A stretch of DNA of 64,000 bases from Campylobacterales bacterium (lineage in GTDB: Bacteria > Campylobacterota > Campylobacteria > Campylobacterales > Sulfurimonadaceae). The position numbers and the translations under genes are program-made. The stretch covers positions 124,001 to 188,000 of the forward strand of contig JAFGUB010000032.1 of NCBI GenBank assembly GCA_016938735.1, given 5' to 3'. The notes under the pieces are model-generated. The model was not told the origin of the DNA. It searched no databases and saw only the letters and a program-made list of their open reading frames with translations. This document shows, one piece after another, positions 26,624 to 35,839 of this stretch (the first letter of the stretch is position 1; every line of letters begins with the position of its first letter).

Positions 26624-28075
26624 ATGCAGTATGACGTGGTTATCGTAGGGGCTGGTGTGGCGGGTCTCTACGCCGCACTCAATCTTCCCAAAGAGAAAAA
26701 AGTCCTTATCATCAATAAAGCACAGCCATGGGAGTGCAACACCTACTATGCCCAGGGCGGCATCACGACTGCTTATGATGACGATGATGTTGCAAGTCAT
26801 ATTGAAGACACTTTAAAAGCCGGTGACGGTTTGTGTGATAGTGAGGCTGTGCGTATTCTCAGTACCGAAAGCCGTAGTGTGATCCGTGATTTGATGGAGC
26901 GCGGTTTTGAATTTGATAGAGATGCGCAAGGCGCGCTGCTATACACTCAAGAAGCGGCACACTCCAGACATAGAATTTTGCGCGCAGGCGGAGATGCGAC
27001 CGGACGGTGTCTGCACCTCTTCTTATTGTCCCAGACGACCCATCCGATGCTTGCCGGTGCAACTGTGACTGATCTGCTTCTGGATGAGCGCAAAGTGTGT
27101 GGCGTGGAGGTTTATTACCGCGATCGGTTTATGCAGATATTTGCCAAGCAAGTCATTATCGCCAGCGGCGGCGTCGGTTCGCTGTTTAAGTACCATACCA
27201 ACGCGTCAAGTATCAGCGGAGAGCTGCACGGCATCTGTGTAGAAAAAGGAATTACGCTTGAGCGGATGGAGATGACGCAGTTTCACCCTACCGCCTATGT
27301 TGCAGGCCATGCCGCGCGCAAACAGCTCCTGACCGAAGCGCTACGCGGGGAAGGTGCATGTGTTGAAGATGAGGATGGTTATCGCTTCTTGTTTGAATAT
27401 GACGATAGGGGAGAGTTGGCTTCGCGCGATATTGTCAGCCGTGCCATCTTTGATTACCGAAAACGCACCCGCAAGAAGGTTTATCTCTCCTTTGACGCTT
27501 TTGAGACGGAGGAGTTCCATAAGCGTTTTCCCAACATCAGCCTCAACCTCAAAGCATTGGGGTTTGATGTACCCAAAGACCGCGTGCCCATTTCTCCCGC
27601 TTTTCACTACTCTATCGGGGGTATTCGTACCGATCTGCATGCGCGCGTAGAAGGGGTTGTGGGGCTTTACGCCGTTGGAGAGGCTGCTTCGACGAGGGTA
27701 CACGGGGCTAATCGCTTAGCCAGCAATTCGCTGCTTGAGGGGCTGGTATTTGCTAGGCGTGCGGCGGTGACGGTGTGCGAAAGTAGCATCGAGGCGTGTC
27801 GCAAGTCGTTTCCGATTTGTAATGAACCGCTGGTTCTGCCGACGGATAAAGAGAAAAAAGATGCCCTAAGAACGATAATGTGGCATAATGTCTCCATTGT
27901 GCGCACCCGCTTGGGTTTGCAAGAGGCCAAGGAGTTTGTTGACAGTCAGCTGGATCAGAAGTTAGGGCGGATGTTACGTCTTAGGCTTCTGAGTGCTAAA
28001 GCGATCATCGATTCTGCCTTGGCAAGAGAAGACTCTGTGGGTGTGCATTATATAGAACAAGAGGAGTCACAATGA
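26624..28075 (+). CDS. nadB: L-aspartate oxidase
   Basis: Oxidises L-aspartate to iminoaspartate, the first step of de novo NAD synthesis; anaerobes can use fumarate as acceptor. The 483-residue product has an N-terminal FAD-binding motif (YDVVIVGAGVAGLYAAL), YAQGGIT, the substrate-site HPTAY region and the family signature RVHGANRLASNSLLEGLVF. The start at 26624 is set by the FAD motif; an in-frame upstream ATG (26564) would add 20 unlike residues. It overlaps nhaD by four bases (ATGA). Confidence 0.92.
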   Translation: MQYDVVIVGAGVAGLYAALNLPKEKKVLIINKAQPWECNTYYAQGGITTAYDDDDVASHIEDTLKAGDGLCDSEAVRILSTESRSVIRDLMERGFEFDRDAQGALLYTQEAAHSRHRILRAGGDATGRCLHLFLLSQTTHPMLAGATVTDLLLDERKVCGVEVYYRDRFMQIFAKQVIIASGGVGSLFKYHTNASSISGELHGICVEKGITLERMEMTQFHPTAYVAGHAARKQLLTEALRGEGACVEDEDGYRFLFEYDDRGELASRDIVSRAIFDYRKRTRKKVYLSFDAFETEEFHKRFPNISLNLKALGFDVPKDRVPISPAFHYSIGGIRTDLHARVEGVVGLYAVGEAASTRVHGANRLASNSLLEGLVFARRAAVTVCESSIEACRKSFPICNEPLVLPTDKEKKDALRTIMWHNVSIVRTRLGLQEAKEFVDSQLDQKLGRMLRLRLLSAKAIIDSALAREDSVGVHYIEQEESQ

Positions 28076-29406
28076 CCCGAGTGGAGGACGGCGCGCACGC
28101 CGTCGATTTGGCTGTCGAGCCTTTTGGTTGGCTGATTTTAGCCATTTTTGTAGTTGGTTATTACTTCATTGCCGCTGAGGAGAAGTATCATATCAATAAG
28201 GCCAAACCGGCGTTGTTTACCGGAACGCTGCTGTTTATGTTGCTCGGTGTTTATTATGCGTTTCAGGGTCTGAATTTTCAGCCTTTTGAAACGGAAATTG
28301 CGCATCTTATTTTAGAGATTGCCGAAATTTTCTTCTTCTTGTTTGTCGCGATGACCTTTATTGAGGCGCTGATTGAGCGGGGTGTTTTTAATGCGCTCAA
28401 AGCGAAGCTGATCGCCAAAGGTTACGGATATCGCCAGCTCTTTTGGGTGACCGGCATTTTGGCTTTTTTCATCAGTCCTGTTGCCGACAACCTGACTACG
28501 GCGCTCATCCTCTCGACTGTTTTGATTACTATCGAGAAGCACAATAAGGATTTTTTGGTACCCGGTGCAATTAATATCGTCGTTGCGGCCAATGCCGGCG
28601 GTGCCTGGAGCCCCTTTGGAGATATTACAACGCTGATGGCGTGGACGGCCGGAAAGGGACATTTTGTCGATTTTCTCTTTCTCTTTCCTGCATCGTTTAT
28701 CGGTTGGACGGTTACGGCCTATCTGTTGAGCCGTTTTGTGCCTGATATCTACCCAAATAGAGAGAATGAGGAGCTTGCTGAGCGTATCGAGGTGCTGCGC
28801 GGGGGTAAAGCGATCATCTGGTTGGGTGTCTTTACAATTGCGATTGCGGTCATTTCCAAGCAGGTGATGCATCTGCCGCCCATGTGGGGGATGCTCTTTG
28901 GTCTATCAGTGTTGAAGCTTTATATCCACTTTCTGAATCAAAAGCATAATGAAAATTTGAATATTTTCCATTCGATCAGCAAAATCGAAAACGATACCTT
29001 GCTCTTCTTTTTCGGTATTTTGGCAGCTGTGGGGGCGTTGCACTTCGCAGGCTTCTTGGCACATGCCGTCAAGCTGTATGAGATGTTTAATCCTACGTTT
29101 GTCAATATCGGTGTGGGTTTCCTTTCTGCCGTGGTCGATAACGTACCGGTTATGAGCGCGGTGCTTAAAGCCAATCCAAATATTGAACTCTCGCAATGGA
29201 TGCTGGTGACGATGACGGCCGGAATCGGCGGTTCATTGATCGCTTTTGGTTCGGCTGCCGGTGTCGGCGTGATGGGCAAGCTGCGCGGGATCTACACCTT
29301 TTCATCTCACATGAAGCTTTCTTGGACCATTTTGGTGGGCTACTTCGTCTCATTGGTAATTTGGTATGTTCAGTTTGAGGTGCTCGGACTCTATCTGCCG
29401 CATTAA
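28072..29406 (+). CDS. nhaD: Na+/H+ antiporter NhaD
   Basis: A 444-residue polytopic inner-membrane protein of the ion transporter superfamily (about 11-13 hydrophobic segments). It has FISPVADNLTTALILS and a related GVGFLSAVVDNVPVMSAVLK inverted-repeat pair, NIVVAANAGGAWSPFGDITTLMAW, and GSAAGVGVMG, all NhaD-like. It would extrude Na+ in a marine or saline setting. It is co-transcribed with nadB. Confidence 0.88.
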   Translation: MTRVEDGAHAVDLAVEPFGWLILAIFVVGYYFIAAEEKYHINKAKPALFTGTLLFMLLGVYYAFQGLNFQPFETEIAHLILEIAEIFFFLFVAMTFIEALIERGVFNALKAKLIAKGYGYRQLFWVTGILAFFISPVADNLTTALILSTVLITIEKHNKDFLVPGAINIVVAANAGGAWSPFGDITTLMAWTAGKGHFVDFLFLFPASFIGWTVTAYLLSRFVPDIYPNRENEELAERIEVLRGGKAIIWLGVFTIAIAVISKQVMHLPPMWGMLFGLSVLKLYIHFLNQKHNENLNIFHSISKIENDTLLFFFGILAAVGALHFAGFLAHAVKLYEMFNPTFVNIGVGFLSAVVDNVPVMSAVLKANPNIELSQWMLVTMTAGIGGSLIAFGSAAGVGVMGKLRGIYTFSSHMKLSWTILVGYFVSLVIWYVQFEVLGLYLPH

Positions 29407-29413
29407 CGCTTCG

Positions 29414-29431
29414 GGCAGCCGCTAGGCTGCC
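29414..29431 (+). terminator. Hairpin after nadB-nhaD
   Basis: GGCAGCC-GCTA-GGCTGCC, a perfect 7-bp stem with a 4-base loop, 8 bases after the nhaD stop. It is not followed by a T run, so intrinsic termination is unproven; it could instead block 3' exonucleases. Confidence 0.5.
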
Positions 29432-29502
29432 ATCAATCAAATCTTAATCAACTTTTCAGTACCCTTTCAGCAAACATTCCTCTTTACTTCAAAGGTTTAC
29501 CC

Positions 29503-31053
29503 GTGAAAGACGTCAGTATCATCGTTCTTGATTTCGGATCGCAATACACCCAACTCATCGCCAGAAGGTTGCGTGAAGACAAGATCTATTGCGAGATCGT
29601 GCCCTACCGCACCAATATTGAAGAGATCAAATCCAAAAATCCCAAAGGGATCATTTTAAGCGGTGGTCCGGCCTCGGTTTATGACAAAGATGCCTATGTT
29701 GTCGATCAGGCGATTTACGCACTCGGTCTTCCGGTGCTGGGCATCTGTTACGGTATGCAGCGCATCGCGGTCGATTTCGGCGGCTCCGTTGTGCGTGCCG
29801 ACCATCACGAATACGGCAAGGCAGAACTTGCCATTAATGTCGAACACGGCAAGAGTTCCATCCTGTTTCACGATTGCGAAGATGGGCGCACCGTCTGGAT
29901 GAGCCATTCGGATCGTGTCGATATTTTGCCTGAGGGCTTCAAGCCGATTGCCCATTCGGGCAACTCCCCGTATGCTGCCATTGCCGATGAAGAGCGCCGC
30001 ATCTACGCCATGCAGTACCATCCTGAGGTGCAGCACTCCGAAGAGGGGTATCTGATGCTGCGTAACTTCGCGCGCAAGATCTGCGGTATCACCGAAAAAT
30101 GGGACATGGGCCATTTTCTTAAAGAGCAGATCGCCAAAGTGAAGGCCCAGGTGGGCGGCGGCAAGGTGCTTTGTGCGCTGAGCGGAGGGGTAGATTCGTC
30201 GGTTGTGGCGGCACTTTTGTATGAGGCGATCGGCGATCAACTGATTCCCGTATTTGTGGATAACGGACTGCTGCGCAAGGGCGAGCGCGAATCGGTGGAG
30301 AATATCTTCAAGGTGCATCTGAAGGTGCCGCTCATTACGGTGGATGCTTCGGCGCAGTTTCTTGGCAAACTCCAAGGCGTGACCGATCCTGAGCAGAAGC
30401 GCAAAATTATCGGTCATACCTTTATCGAAGTCTTTGAAGCGGAGGCAAAAAAACACGACGGTATCAAATTTCTGGCGCAAGGCACCCTCTATCCCGACGT
30501 GATCGAGTCGGTTTCGGTCAAAGGTCCTTCGCAGACGATCAAGAGCCACCATAATGTCGGCGGACTACCCGAATGGATGGATTTCGAGCTGATCGAGCCG
30601 TTGCGCGAGCTCTTCAAAGACGAAGTACGCAAGCTTGGGCTTGAGCTGGGACTGCCTGAATCCTTGGTCTACCGTCATCCGTTCCCGGGGCCGGGTTTGG
30701 GCATTCGCATCATGGGCGAAGTGAACCAAGCGGATCTGGATCTGCTGCGCGAAGCCGACGTGATTTTGCTTGACGAACTTAAGGCCAGCGGCTATTATGC
30801 CCGTACATGGCAGGCATTCGCCGTACTGCTCAACGTCAAAAGCGTCGGCGTCATGGGCGACAACCGCACCTACGACAATACGGTCTGTGTGCGCGTCGTC
30901 GAGGCGGTGGACGGTATGACCGCCACCTTTGCCCATCTGCCGCACGATCTGCTTGAGCGTATCAGCCGCCGTATTATCAACGAAGTCAAGGGCATCAACC
31001 GTGTCGTTTATGACATCAGCTCCAAACCGCCCGCAACGATTGAATGGGAATAA
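29503..31053 (+). CDS. guaA: GMP synthase (glutamine-hydrolysing)
   Basis: Converts XMP to GMP. The 516-residue protein starts with GTG. It has the class I glutamine amidotransferase domain (nucleophile Cys in LGICYGMQ near residue 82; His/Glu in [11 protein letters not shown]), the ATP pyrophosphatase PP-loop ([12 protein letters not shown]) and the C-terminal dimerisation domain (ending KPPATIEWE). hemD starts inside its last codons. Confidence 0.96.
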   Translation: MKDVSIIVLDFGSQYTQLIARRLREDKIYCEIVPYRTNIEEIKSKNPKGIILSGGPASVYDKDAYVVDQAIYALGLPVLGICYGMQRIAVDFGGSVVRADHHEYGKAELAINVEHGKSSILFHDCEDGRTVWMSHSDRVDILPEGFKPIAHSGNSPYAAIADEERRIYAMQYHPEVQHSEEGYLMLRNFARKICGITEKWDMGHFLKEQIAKVKAQVGGGKVLCALSGGVDSSVVAALLYEAIGDQLIPVFVDNGLLRKGERESVENIFKVHLKVPLITVDASAQFLGKLQGVTDPEQKRKIIGHTFIEVFEAEAKKHDGIKFLAQGTLYPDVIESVSVKGPSQTIKSHHNVGGLPEWMDFELIEPLRELFKDEVRKLGLELGLPESLVYRHPFPGPGLGIRIMGEVNQADLDLLREADVILLDELKASGYYARTWQAFAVLLNVKSVGVMGDNRTYDNTVCVRVVEAVDGMTATFAHLPHDLLERISRRIINEVKGINRVVYDISSKPPATIEWE

Positions 31054-31682
31054 CCCTTCCGATCTATCTCTGCTCTAAGACCCCCCATACGGGGGTGATG
31101 CATCTGCCGCTGATTATCTCCGAACCTTTACATGTAAGCATAGAGTGGGAGCATTATGATGTCTTGGTACTGAGTTCGCAAGAGAGTGTCGGGCTCTTAG
31201 GCGCGCGGGTACCGTGGGAGCGCTTGGAGGTATTGGCCGTCTCAAAGCGCACGGCAGAAGCGGCACAGCGCGCCGGCGCGCTGCGTGTGGCGAGTGCAGC
31301 GGGATCGGGAGAGGGGCTCTATGCGCTTATCAAAAAGGGTTACGCTGATCGAAGAGTGCTCTATGTGTCGGCCCAGCAGCCCGCAAGCGACTTCGATGAG
31401 CGTTTGCGCCTTGAGGGGGTAAGGATCGAGCGTATCGCTTTGTACGCCACCGGATGCAATGCCGAGATGACGATTGGAGAGATTGAAGACGATGCGGTCG
31501 TGATCTTCACCTCTCCGTCAAGCGTGGAATGTTTTTTAAAGCGTTATCGCCTGTTGGACACACACCGCGTGATTGCAATCGGCCCAACGACCGCAGCCGC
31601 ACTGCCTTTACATGTAAAGCCGAAACTCCCCGAAAGCCCCTCAATAGAGGCTTGCGTGGCGCTGGCGAAGTCGCTGGCTTAA
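31044..31682 (+). CDS. hemD: Uroporphyrinogen-III synthase
   Basis: Cyclises hydroxymethylbilane to uroporphyrinogen III in haem synthesis. The 212-residue protein is poorly conserved, as usual for HemD, but keeps [51 protein letters not shown] and [12 protein letters not shown]. It overlaps guaA by 10 bases. Two TTACATGTAA copies lie in frame as LHVS (31128-31137) and LHVK (31608-31617). Confidence 0.88.
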   Translation: MGITLPIYLCSKTPHTGVMHLPLIISEPLHVSIEWEHYDVLVLSSQESVGLLGARVPWERLEVLAVSKRTAEAAQRAGALRVASAAGSGEGLYALIKKGYADRRVLYVSAQQPASDFDERLRLEGVRIERIALYATGCNAEMTIGEIEDDAVVIFTSPSSVECFLKRYRLLDTHRVIAIGPTTAAALPLHVKPKLPESPSIEACVALAKSLA

Positions 31683-31694
31683 GTTTTTAGAGGC

Positions 31695-31700
31695 TATAAT
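31695..31700 (+). promoter_or_regulatory. -10 box for the 6S RNA candidate
   Basis: GGCTATAAT places TATAAT at 31695-31700, which would start transcription at about 31707, exactly at the 5' side of the closing stem of the RNA. Confidence 0.55.
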
Positions 31701-31706
31701 TCTTCA

Positions 31707-31897
31707 AAGCCTGGATGGTGCGAGTCATCGCATATCAGGGGGTTCTACATATCTATTTAGCGGATGAAGTAGACACTGTTGTGTGCGGCTCTCTTGTTGA
31801 TAAGCGACGCTTGGAGAGAGAGCCCCTGATGCAGTGCTCAATCGCTATTGTTCGGCTTTGAGAACCAAAGCTCGTTGTGAGACGCCCATCCGGACTT
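31707..31897 (+). ncRNA. ssrS: 6S RNA (purD-leader RNA of Campylobacterota)
   Basis: About 190 nt between hemD and purD. The ends pair: GGATGG (31713-31718) with CCATCC (31886-31891), extended by GCG (31720-31722) with CGC after one bulge. Inside, ATCAGGGG (31734-31741) pairs with CCCCTGAT (31823-31830), and GGCTCTCT can pair with AGAGAGCC to form the terminal arm. The 3' side of the central bubble has its own hairpin, GCTTTG-AGAAC-CAAAGC. A rod with a large central bubble and a hairpin on its 3' side is the 6S plan. A conserved RNA upstream of purD in this phylum (the purD motif) was later recognised as 6S RNA. It sequesters sigma-70 RNA polymerase in stationary phase. Confidence 0.72.
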
Positions 31898-31906
31898 GAA
31901 TACAGC

Positions 31907-31944
31907 GAGTGTTGATGCGAGAGCGCCCTTTTGCATGAACACTC
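31907..31944 (+). promoter_or_regulatory. Long hairpin in the purD leader
   Basis: GAGTGTT-G-ATGC (31907-31918) pairs with GCAT-G-AACACTC (31933-31944): 11 pairs around one G-G mismatch, with a 14-base loop containing CCCTTTT. It lies between the 6S RNA candidate and the purD ribosome site and may mark RNA processing or partial termination. Confidence 0.45.
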
Positions 31945-31975
31945 ACCCCACTTAAAGACGATCACGGAGCAAAGT

Positions 31976-33241
31976 ATGAATGTTATGGTTATCGGAAGCG
32001 GCGGCCGCGAATTTGCCATCGGGCGCGCACTCTCCAAAGATACGGCGGTGCAGAAGATCTACTTTGCGCCCGGCAACGGTGCAACGGAGCGTTTGGGAGA
32101 GAATGTCGCCATCAGCGACTATGAGGCCTTGGCCGAATTTGCCAAAACGCAGGGTGTCGATTTAACCATCGTAGGCCCCGAGGGGCCTTTGGTCGAGGGG
32201 GTTGTCGATATCTTCAAAGCTCATGGATTGACGATTTTTGGCCCTTCAAAAGCTGCGGCGCGTTTAGAGGGTTCCAAAGTCTACATGAAGAATTTCTTGG
32301 CCAAATACGGTATTCCGACGGCGCGCTACATCGAAACCGACCATATCAAAACGGCTTATAAGTTTATCGCTACGCTCGGCGTGCCGGTGGTGGTCAAAGC
32401 CGACGGACTGTGTGCGGGCAAAGGGGTCATCATCGCTCAGAGCCACGACGAGGCCAAAAAAGCGGTCGGCGAGATGCTCAGCGGCGCAGCCTTCGGCGAC
32501 GCCGGACGCAAAGTGGTGATCGAGGAGTTTCTCGACGGCTATGAGCTCTCCATGTTTGCGATTTGTGACGGCGAGGAGTTTATTTTGCTGCCTGCCGCTC
32601 AGGATCATAAACGTTTGCTCGATGGTGATCAGGGGCCCAACACGGGCGGTATGGGTGCGTATGCCCCGACGCCGCTGGTAGATGAGGTGATCTATGAAAA
32701 GGTCAAGGCGCGCATCATTCGCCCAACACTCGATGGGATGAAGGCGGAGAGTGCTCCGTTTGAAGGGGTGCTCTTTATCGGCCTCATGATCGTGAATGGT
32801 GAGCCGCTGACGCTGGAGTTCAACGTCCGTTTCGGAGACCCCGAGTGTGAGATTTTGATGCCGCTCATGCAAACGCCTGCCAGTGAGCTCTTTTACAAGG
32901 CGGCCACCAAGCAGCTGGATCGCTTACATGTAAGCTTTTCGAAGCAATACGCCGTCGGTGTCGTCATGGCGAGCAAAGAGTATCCTTACGCCAATTCGAC
33001 TCCTGCCGAGATTATCGTCGATGAGATCCATCATCCCGAGATTGCGCAGCATGCGCATATCTGTTTCGCGGGCGTGGGATCGCAAGATGGGGTGCTGATG
33101 GCTACCGGCGGGCGCGTTCTGGTCTGCGTGGGGCTAGGTGAGAGTATCCGCGAAGCACGCGACCGCGCCTACATGCTCTGCGGACAGGTGCATTACGCCG
33201 GTAAGAAGCTGCGCACCGATATCGCATATCAGGCGCTTTGA
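31976..33241 (+). CDS. purD: Phosphoribosylamine-glycine ligase
   Basis: The ATP-dependent second step of purine synthesis. The 421-residue ATP-grasp protein begins [16 protein letters not shown] and has [28 protein letters not shown] and [18 protein letters not shown] (metal and ATP ligands). The start at 31976 has a GGAGC site and is the family start; a frame opening at 31931 lies in the leader hairpin. TTACATGTAA at 32924-32933 is read as LHVS. Confidence 0.95.
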   Translation: MNVMVIGSGGREFAIGRALSKDTAVQKIYFAPGNGATERLGENVAISDYEALAEFAKTQGVDLTIVGPEGPLVEGVVDIFKAHGLTIFGPSKAAARLEGSKVYMKNFLAKYGIPTARYIETDHIKTAYKFIATLGVPVVVKADGLCAGKGVIIAQSHDEAKKAVGEMLSGAAFGDAGRKVVIEEFLDGYELSMFAICDGEEFILLPAAQDHKRLLDGDQGPNTGGMGAYAPTPLVDEVIYEKVKARIIRPTLDGMKAESAPFEGVLFIGLMIVNGEPLTLEFNVRFGDPECEILMPLMQTPASELFYKAATKQLDRLHVSFSKQYAVGVVMASKEYPYANSTPAEIIVDEIHHPEIAQHAHICFAGVGSQDGVLMATGGRVLVCVGLGESIREARDRAYMLCGQVHYAGKKLRTDIAYQAL

Positions 33242-33693
33242 TGCCAAGCGAAGAGATCGAATCGCTGCTACACCGAGAGCACTTAAAGCTTGCTGATCCC
33301 AAAAAGCGTGCGATGGCATTTTTGATCGACGAGCTTTTGTTATCGGTACTGCTGATGGTGGTGCTTTGGGATCAGTTTGCCGCAGCGGTGAGCATGGAAG
33401 AGCTCATCAACGTCACCAATACCTTCGTGCTTGAGTTTATGCTGATCAAAGTTATTTACCAAACCTTTTTTGTTATGCAGTACGGTGCGACGCTGGGCAA
33501 GATTGCTATGAAAATTCGGGTCTACGAGCTACGGACAATGGATGCGCCTTCATTGTTATGCGCACTCAATCGGGCAGTCTTTCGGGTTGTCGGAGAGCTG
33601 CTCTTTTATCTAGGATTTGTGTGGGGGCTGTTGGATCCGTTCAAACGGACATGGCATGACCGTAGCGCGCAGACGCTGGTGGTGGATGCGTAA
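33241..33693 (+). CDS. RDD-family membrane protein
   Basis: A 150-residue protein with two to three transmembrane segments and the RDD pattern: KKRAMAFLIDELLLSVLLM (Arg-Asp-type motif in the first segment), QYGATLGKIAMKIRV and FKRTWHDRSAQTLVV. Function unknown; RDD proteins have been proposed as ion transporters or membrane-integrity factors. ATG overlaps the purD stop (TGATG) and lptD begins inside its 3' end, so it belongs to an envelope-biogenesis operon. Confidence 0.82.
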   Translation: MPSEEIESLLHREHLKLADPKKRAMAFLIDELLLSVLLMVVLWDQFAAAVSMEELINVTNTFVLEFMLIKVIYQTFFVMQYGATLGKIAMKIRVYELRTMDAPSLLCALNRAVFRVVGELLFYLGFVWGLLDPFKRTWHDRSAQTLVVDA

Positions 33694-35839
33694 GCGTCTG
33701 CCGCTTCTCTTTTTTTTGCTCTATGGATCGTCGGTCCATGCCCAACAGATTGAGATGTTCGCTTCCCGCGTCGATGCCAATGAAACCCATACTACAGCGC
33801 ACGATGATGTTATTGTGGTGTATGACGGAAACTATCTCAGCGCCAAAGAGGCGACTTATGATCGCTCCTTAAAGGTTTTGGAGCTTCACGGCGCTATCAC
33901 GGCCATGCGCGGCAGCGACTACATGGCGCTGGGTGAATACGCGCGCATCGAGATCGATCAGGAGTCTAGGCTCTTTAGCCCCTTTTATTTTGCCGATAAA
34001 AGCAGCCGCGTCTGGATGAGCACGGCGCGTGCAGAAGGGCTTAAAGAGGATCTGCATTTAGAAGAGGGGATGGTTTCGGGCTGCGATCCTGCCGATCCGC
34101 TTTGGAAAATACGGTTTAGCTCGCTCGATTATGATATTGACACCAAATGGATTGATATTTACAACGCCAGACTCTACATGTACGACATTCCCGTCTTCTA
34201 TTTTCCCTATTTTGGCTATACCCTTGATACGCGCAGACGCAGCGGTGTGTTGACGCCGGCTTTTGGTTATGCCAGCAGTGAGGGGGTCTTTTATCAGCAG
34301 CCGGTCTATTTTGCATGGCACGATCAGTGGGATGTAGAGCTGCGTCCTCAGGTGCGCACGCTTCGCGGTGAGGGGATCTACGGCGTGGCGCGTTTTGTCG
34401 ATTCGCCTAAAAGCAAAGGCGCGTTTAGTGTAGGGTACTTTCAGGAGCACGACGCGTATGTGCAGCGCTTTGATCTGGCCAACAATACGCATTACGGATT
34501 TGCGCTGGATTATGAGAACGAAGCTTTGGTTCAGGAGCTTTTGGGGTACGATTTGGCGGGTCATCAATCGGGCCTTTGGATCGATGCAACGTGGATGAAC
34601 GACGTCGATTTCATCAACCTCTCAAGCAACGACGAGATCAAGAACGCCACCTCTAACCAGGTCGATTCTCGTATCAACTTTTTTTATGACAGCGGGGCTC
34701 ACTACGTCGGTGCTTACGCCAAGTATTTTTTGGATCTGAACCGGCAAAACAACGACGAGACGATTCAGAGTATGCCCATTGTCCATTACCACCGCTATCT
34801 TGATACCTTGCTGCGCAATCATCTGTATTATGCGCTTGATGCCAGCTATAACAACTTTTACCGCATGATCGGCAAGCGTGCCGTACAGACCGATCTTGTA
34901 TTGCCCTTTGGCTTGCAGGGGGCGCTATTTGATGAGTATGTGAATTTGGAGTATGGGGCTAAAGGTCATCTGCGTCATCTTGACCTTAGCGGTGAAGCGT
35001 CGACGGTCAATCCCAGCATTCGTTATGATAGCGGCAACTATGCACAGTGGGAGCAGACCGTGAAGATCGGTACTTCCCTAACCAAAGGTTTTGACACGCT
35101 GGTGCATACGCTGAATGTCGATGTATCCTATTCCAAGCCATTCGAGGCGCATAAAGAGGGCTATTATGAGGATTATGAGACCCTTTGCGGCGGTGTGGCG
35201 GGTTGGAGTACCGAAGTGTGCGACTACTACACCATCAATGAGGCGCAGGAGCAGACGCAACTCGGTCTGACGCAGTATCTTTTTGATCGAGAGGGCGGAA
35301 GGCTGTATCACAAGCTGTCGCAGCGTTTCTATTACGCATGGGATATGGAGCGCGCGGGGCTGCTTGAGAGTGAATTGGAGTGGGACGGCGGAGCGGGATG
35401 GCTCTTTTACAATGACACCTTTTACAGCCACGAGCGTCAAAAAATCTCCAAAATAGTCAATACGCTCCGCTTGGAGCGCGACCCTCTGTGGCTCAGCGCC
35501 AATTGGCTTTTTGAAGATGTCATACGCTCCAGACAGGAGATCAAGAACAGTTACCTTACCGCTGAAGCGCAATATAAGCTAAGCGATCGTTACCGTCTGG
35601 GCGGCAAATATGCCTACGATATGCAACATGCGGTCAAGAAGAATATGGAGATCGGTCTGCATTACAGCAAACGGTGTTGGGAGTTCGGCGTGCGTTATGT
35701 TGAAAACAACCGCCCGATCTTAACCAGCAATGAATCCGCTTCAGTGTATGATAAGTACCTCTATTTCACGATCGCCCTTCAACCTATGGGTGGATCAGAA
35801 TTGGGTTACAAAATCAGCAATGAGCTAGAGGGTTCGTAA
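33686..35839 (+). CDS. lptD: LPS-assembly outer membrane protein LptD
   Basis: A 717-residue protein: signal peptide (MRKRLPLLFFLLYGSSVHAQ), an OstA-like periplasmic beta-jellyroll (about 30-170) and a large C-terminal beta-barrel beginning near FYFPYFGYTLDTRRRSGVLTP in the middle of the family signature. It inserts lipopolysaccharide in the outer leaflet. The start at 33686 sits inside the RDD gene and gives the intact signal peptide. A Cys pair (LCGGVAGWSTEVCDYY) lies in a barrel loop. Confidence 0.9.
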   Translation: MRKRLPLLFFLLYGSSVHAQQIEMFASRVDANETHTTAHDDVIVVYDGNYLSAKEATYDRSLKVLELHGAITAMRGSDYMALGEYARIEIDQESRLFSPFYFADKSSRVWMSTARAEGLKEDLHLEEGMVSGCDPADPLWKIRFSSLDYDIDTKWIDIYNARLYMYDIPVFYFPYFGYTLDTRRRSGVLTPAFGYASSEGVFYQQPVYFAWHDQWDVELRPQVRTLRGEGIYGVARFVDSPKSKGAFSVGYFQEHDAYVQRFDLANNTHYGFALDYENEALVQELLGYDLAGHQSGLWIDATWMNDVDFINLSSNDEIKNATSNQVDSRINFFYDSGAHYVGAYAKYFLDLNRQNNDETIQSMPIVHYHRYLDTLLRNHLYYALDASYNNFYRMIGKRAVQTDLVLPFGLQGALFDEYVNLEYGAKGHLRHLDLSGEASTVNPSIRYDSGNYAQWEQTVKIGTSLTKGFDTLVHTLNVDVSYSKPFEAHKEGYYEDYETLCGGVAGWSTEVCDYYTINEAQEQTQLGLTQYLFDREGGRLYHKLSQRFYYAWDMERAGLLESELEWDGGAGWLFYNDTFYSHERQKISKIVNTLRLERDPLWLSANWLFEDVIRSRQEIKNSYLTAEAQYKLSDRYRLGGKYAYDMQHAVKKNMEIGLHYSKRCWEFGVRYVENNRPILTSNESASVYDKYLYFTIALQPMGGSELGYKISNELEGS

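Noticed and set aside
29656-30552. 298-codon open frame antisense to guaA
   Set aside because: guaA is unmistakable on the other strand; the antisense product is His/Arg-rich without domain pattern.
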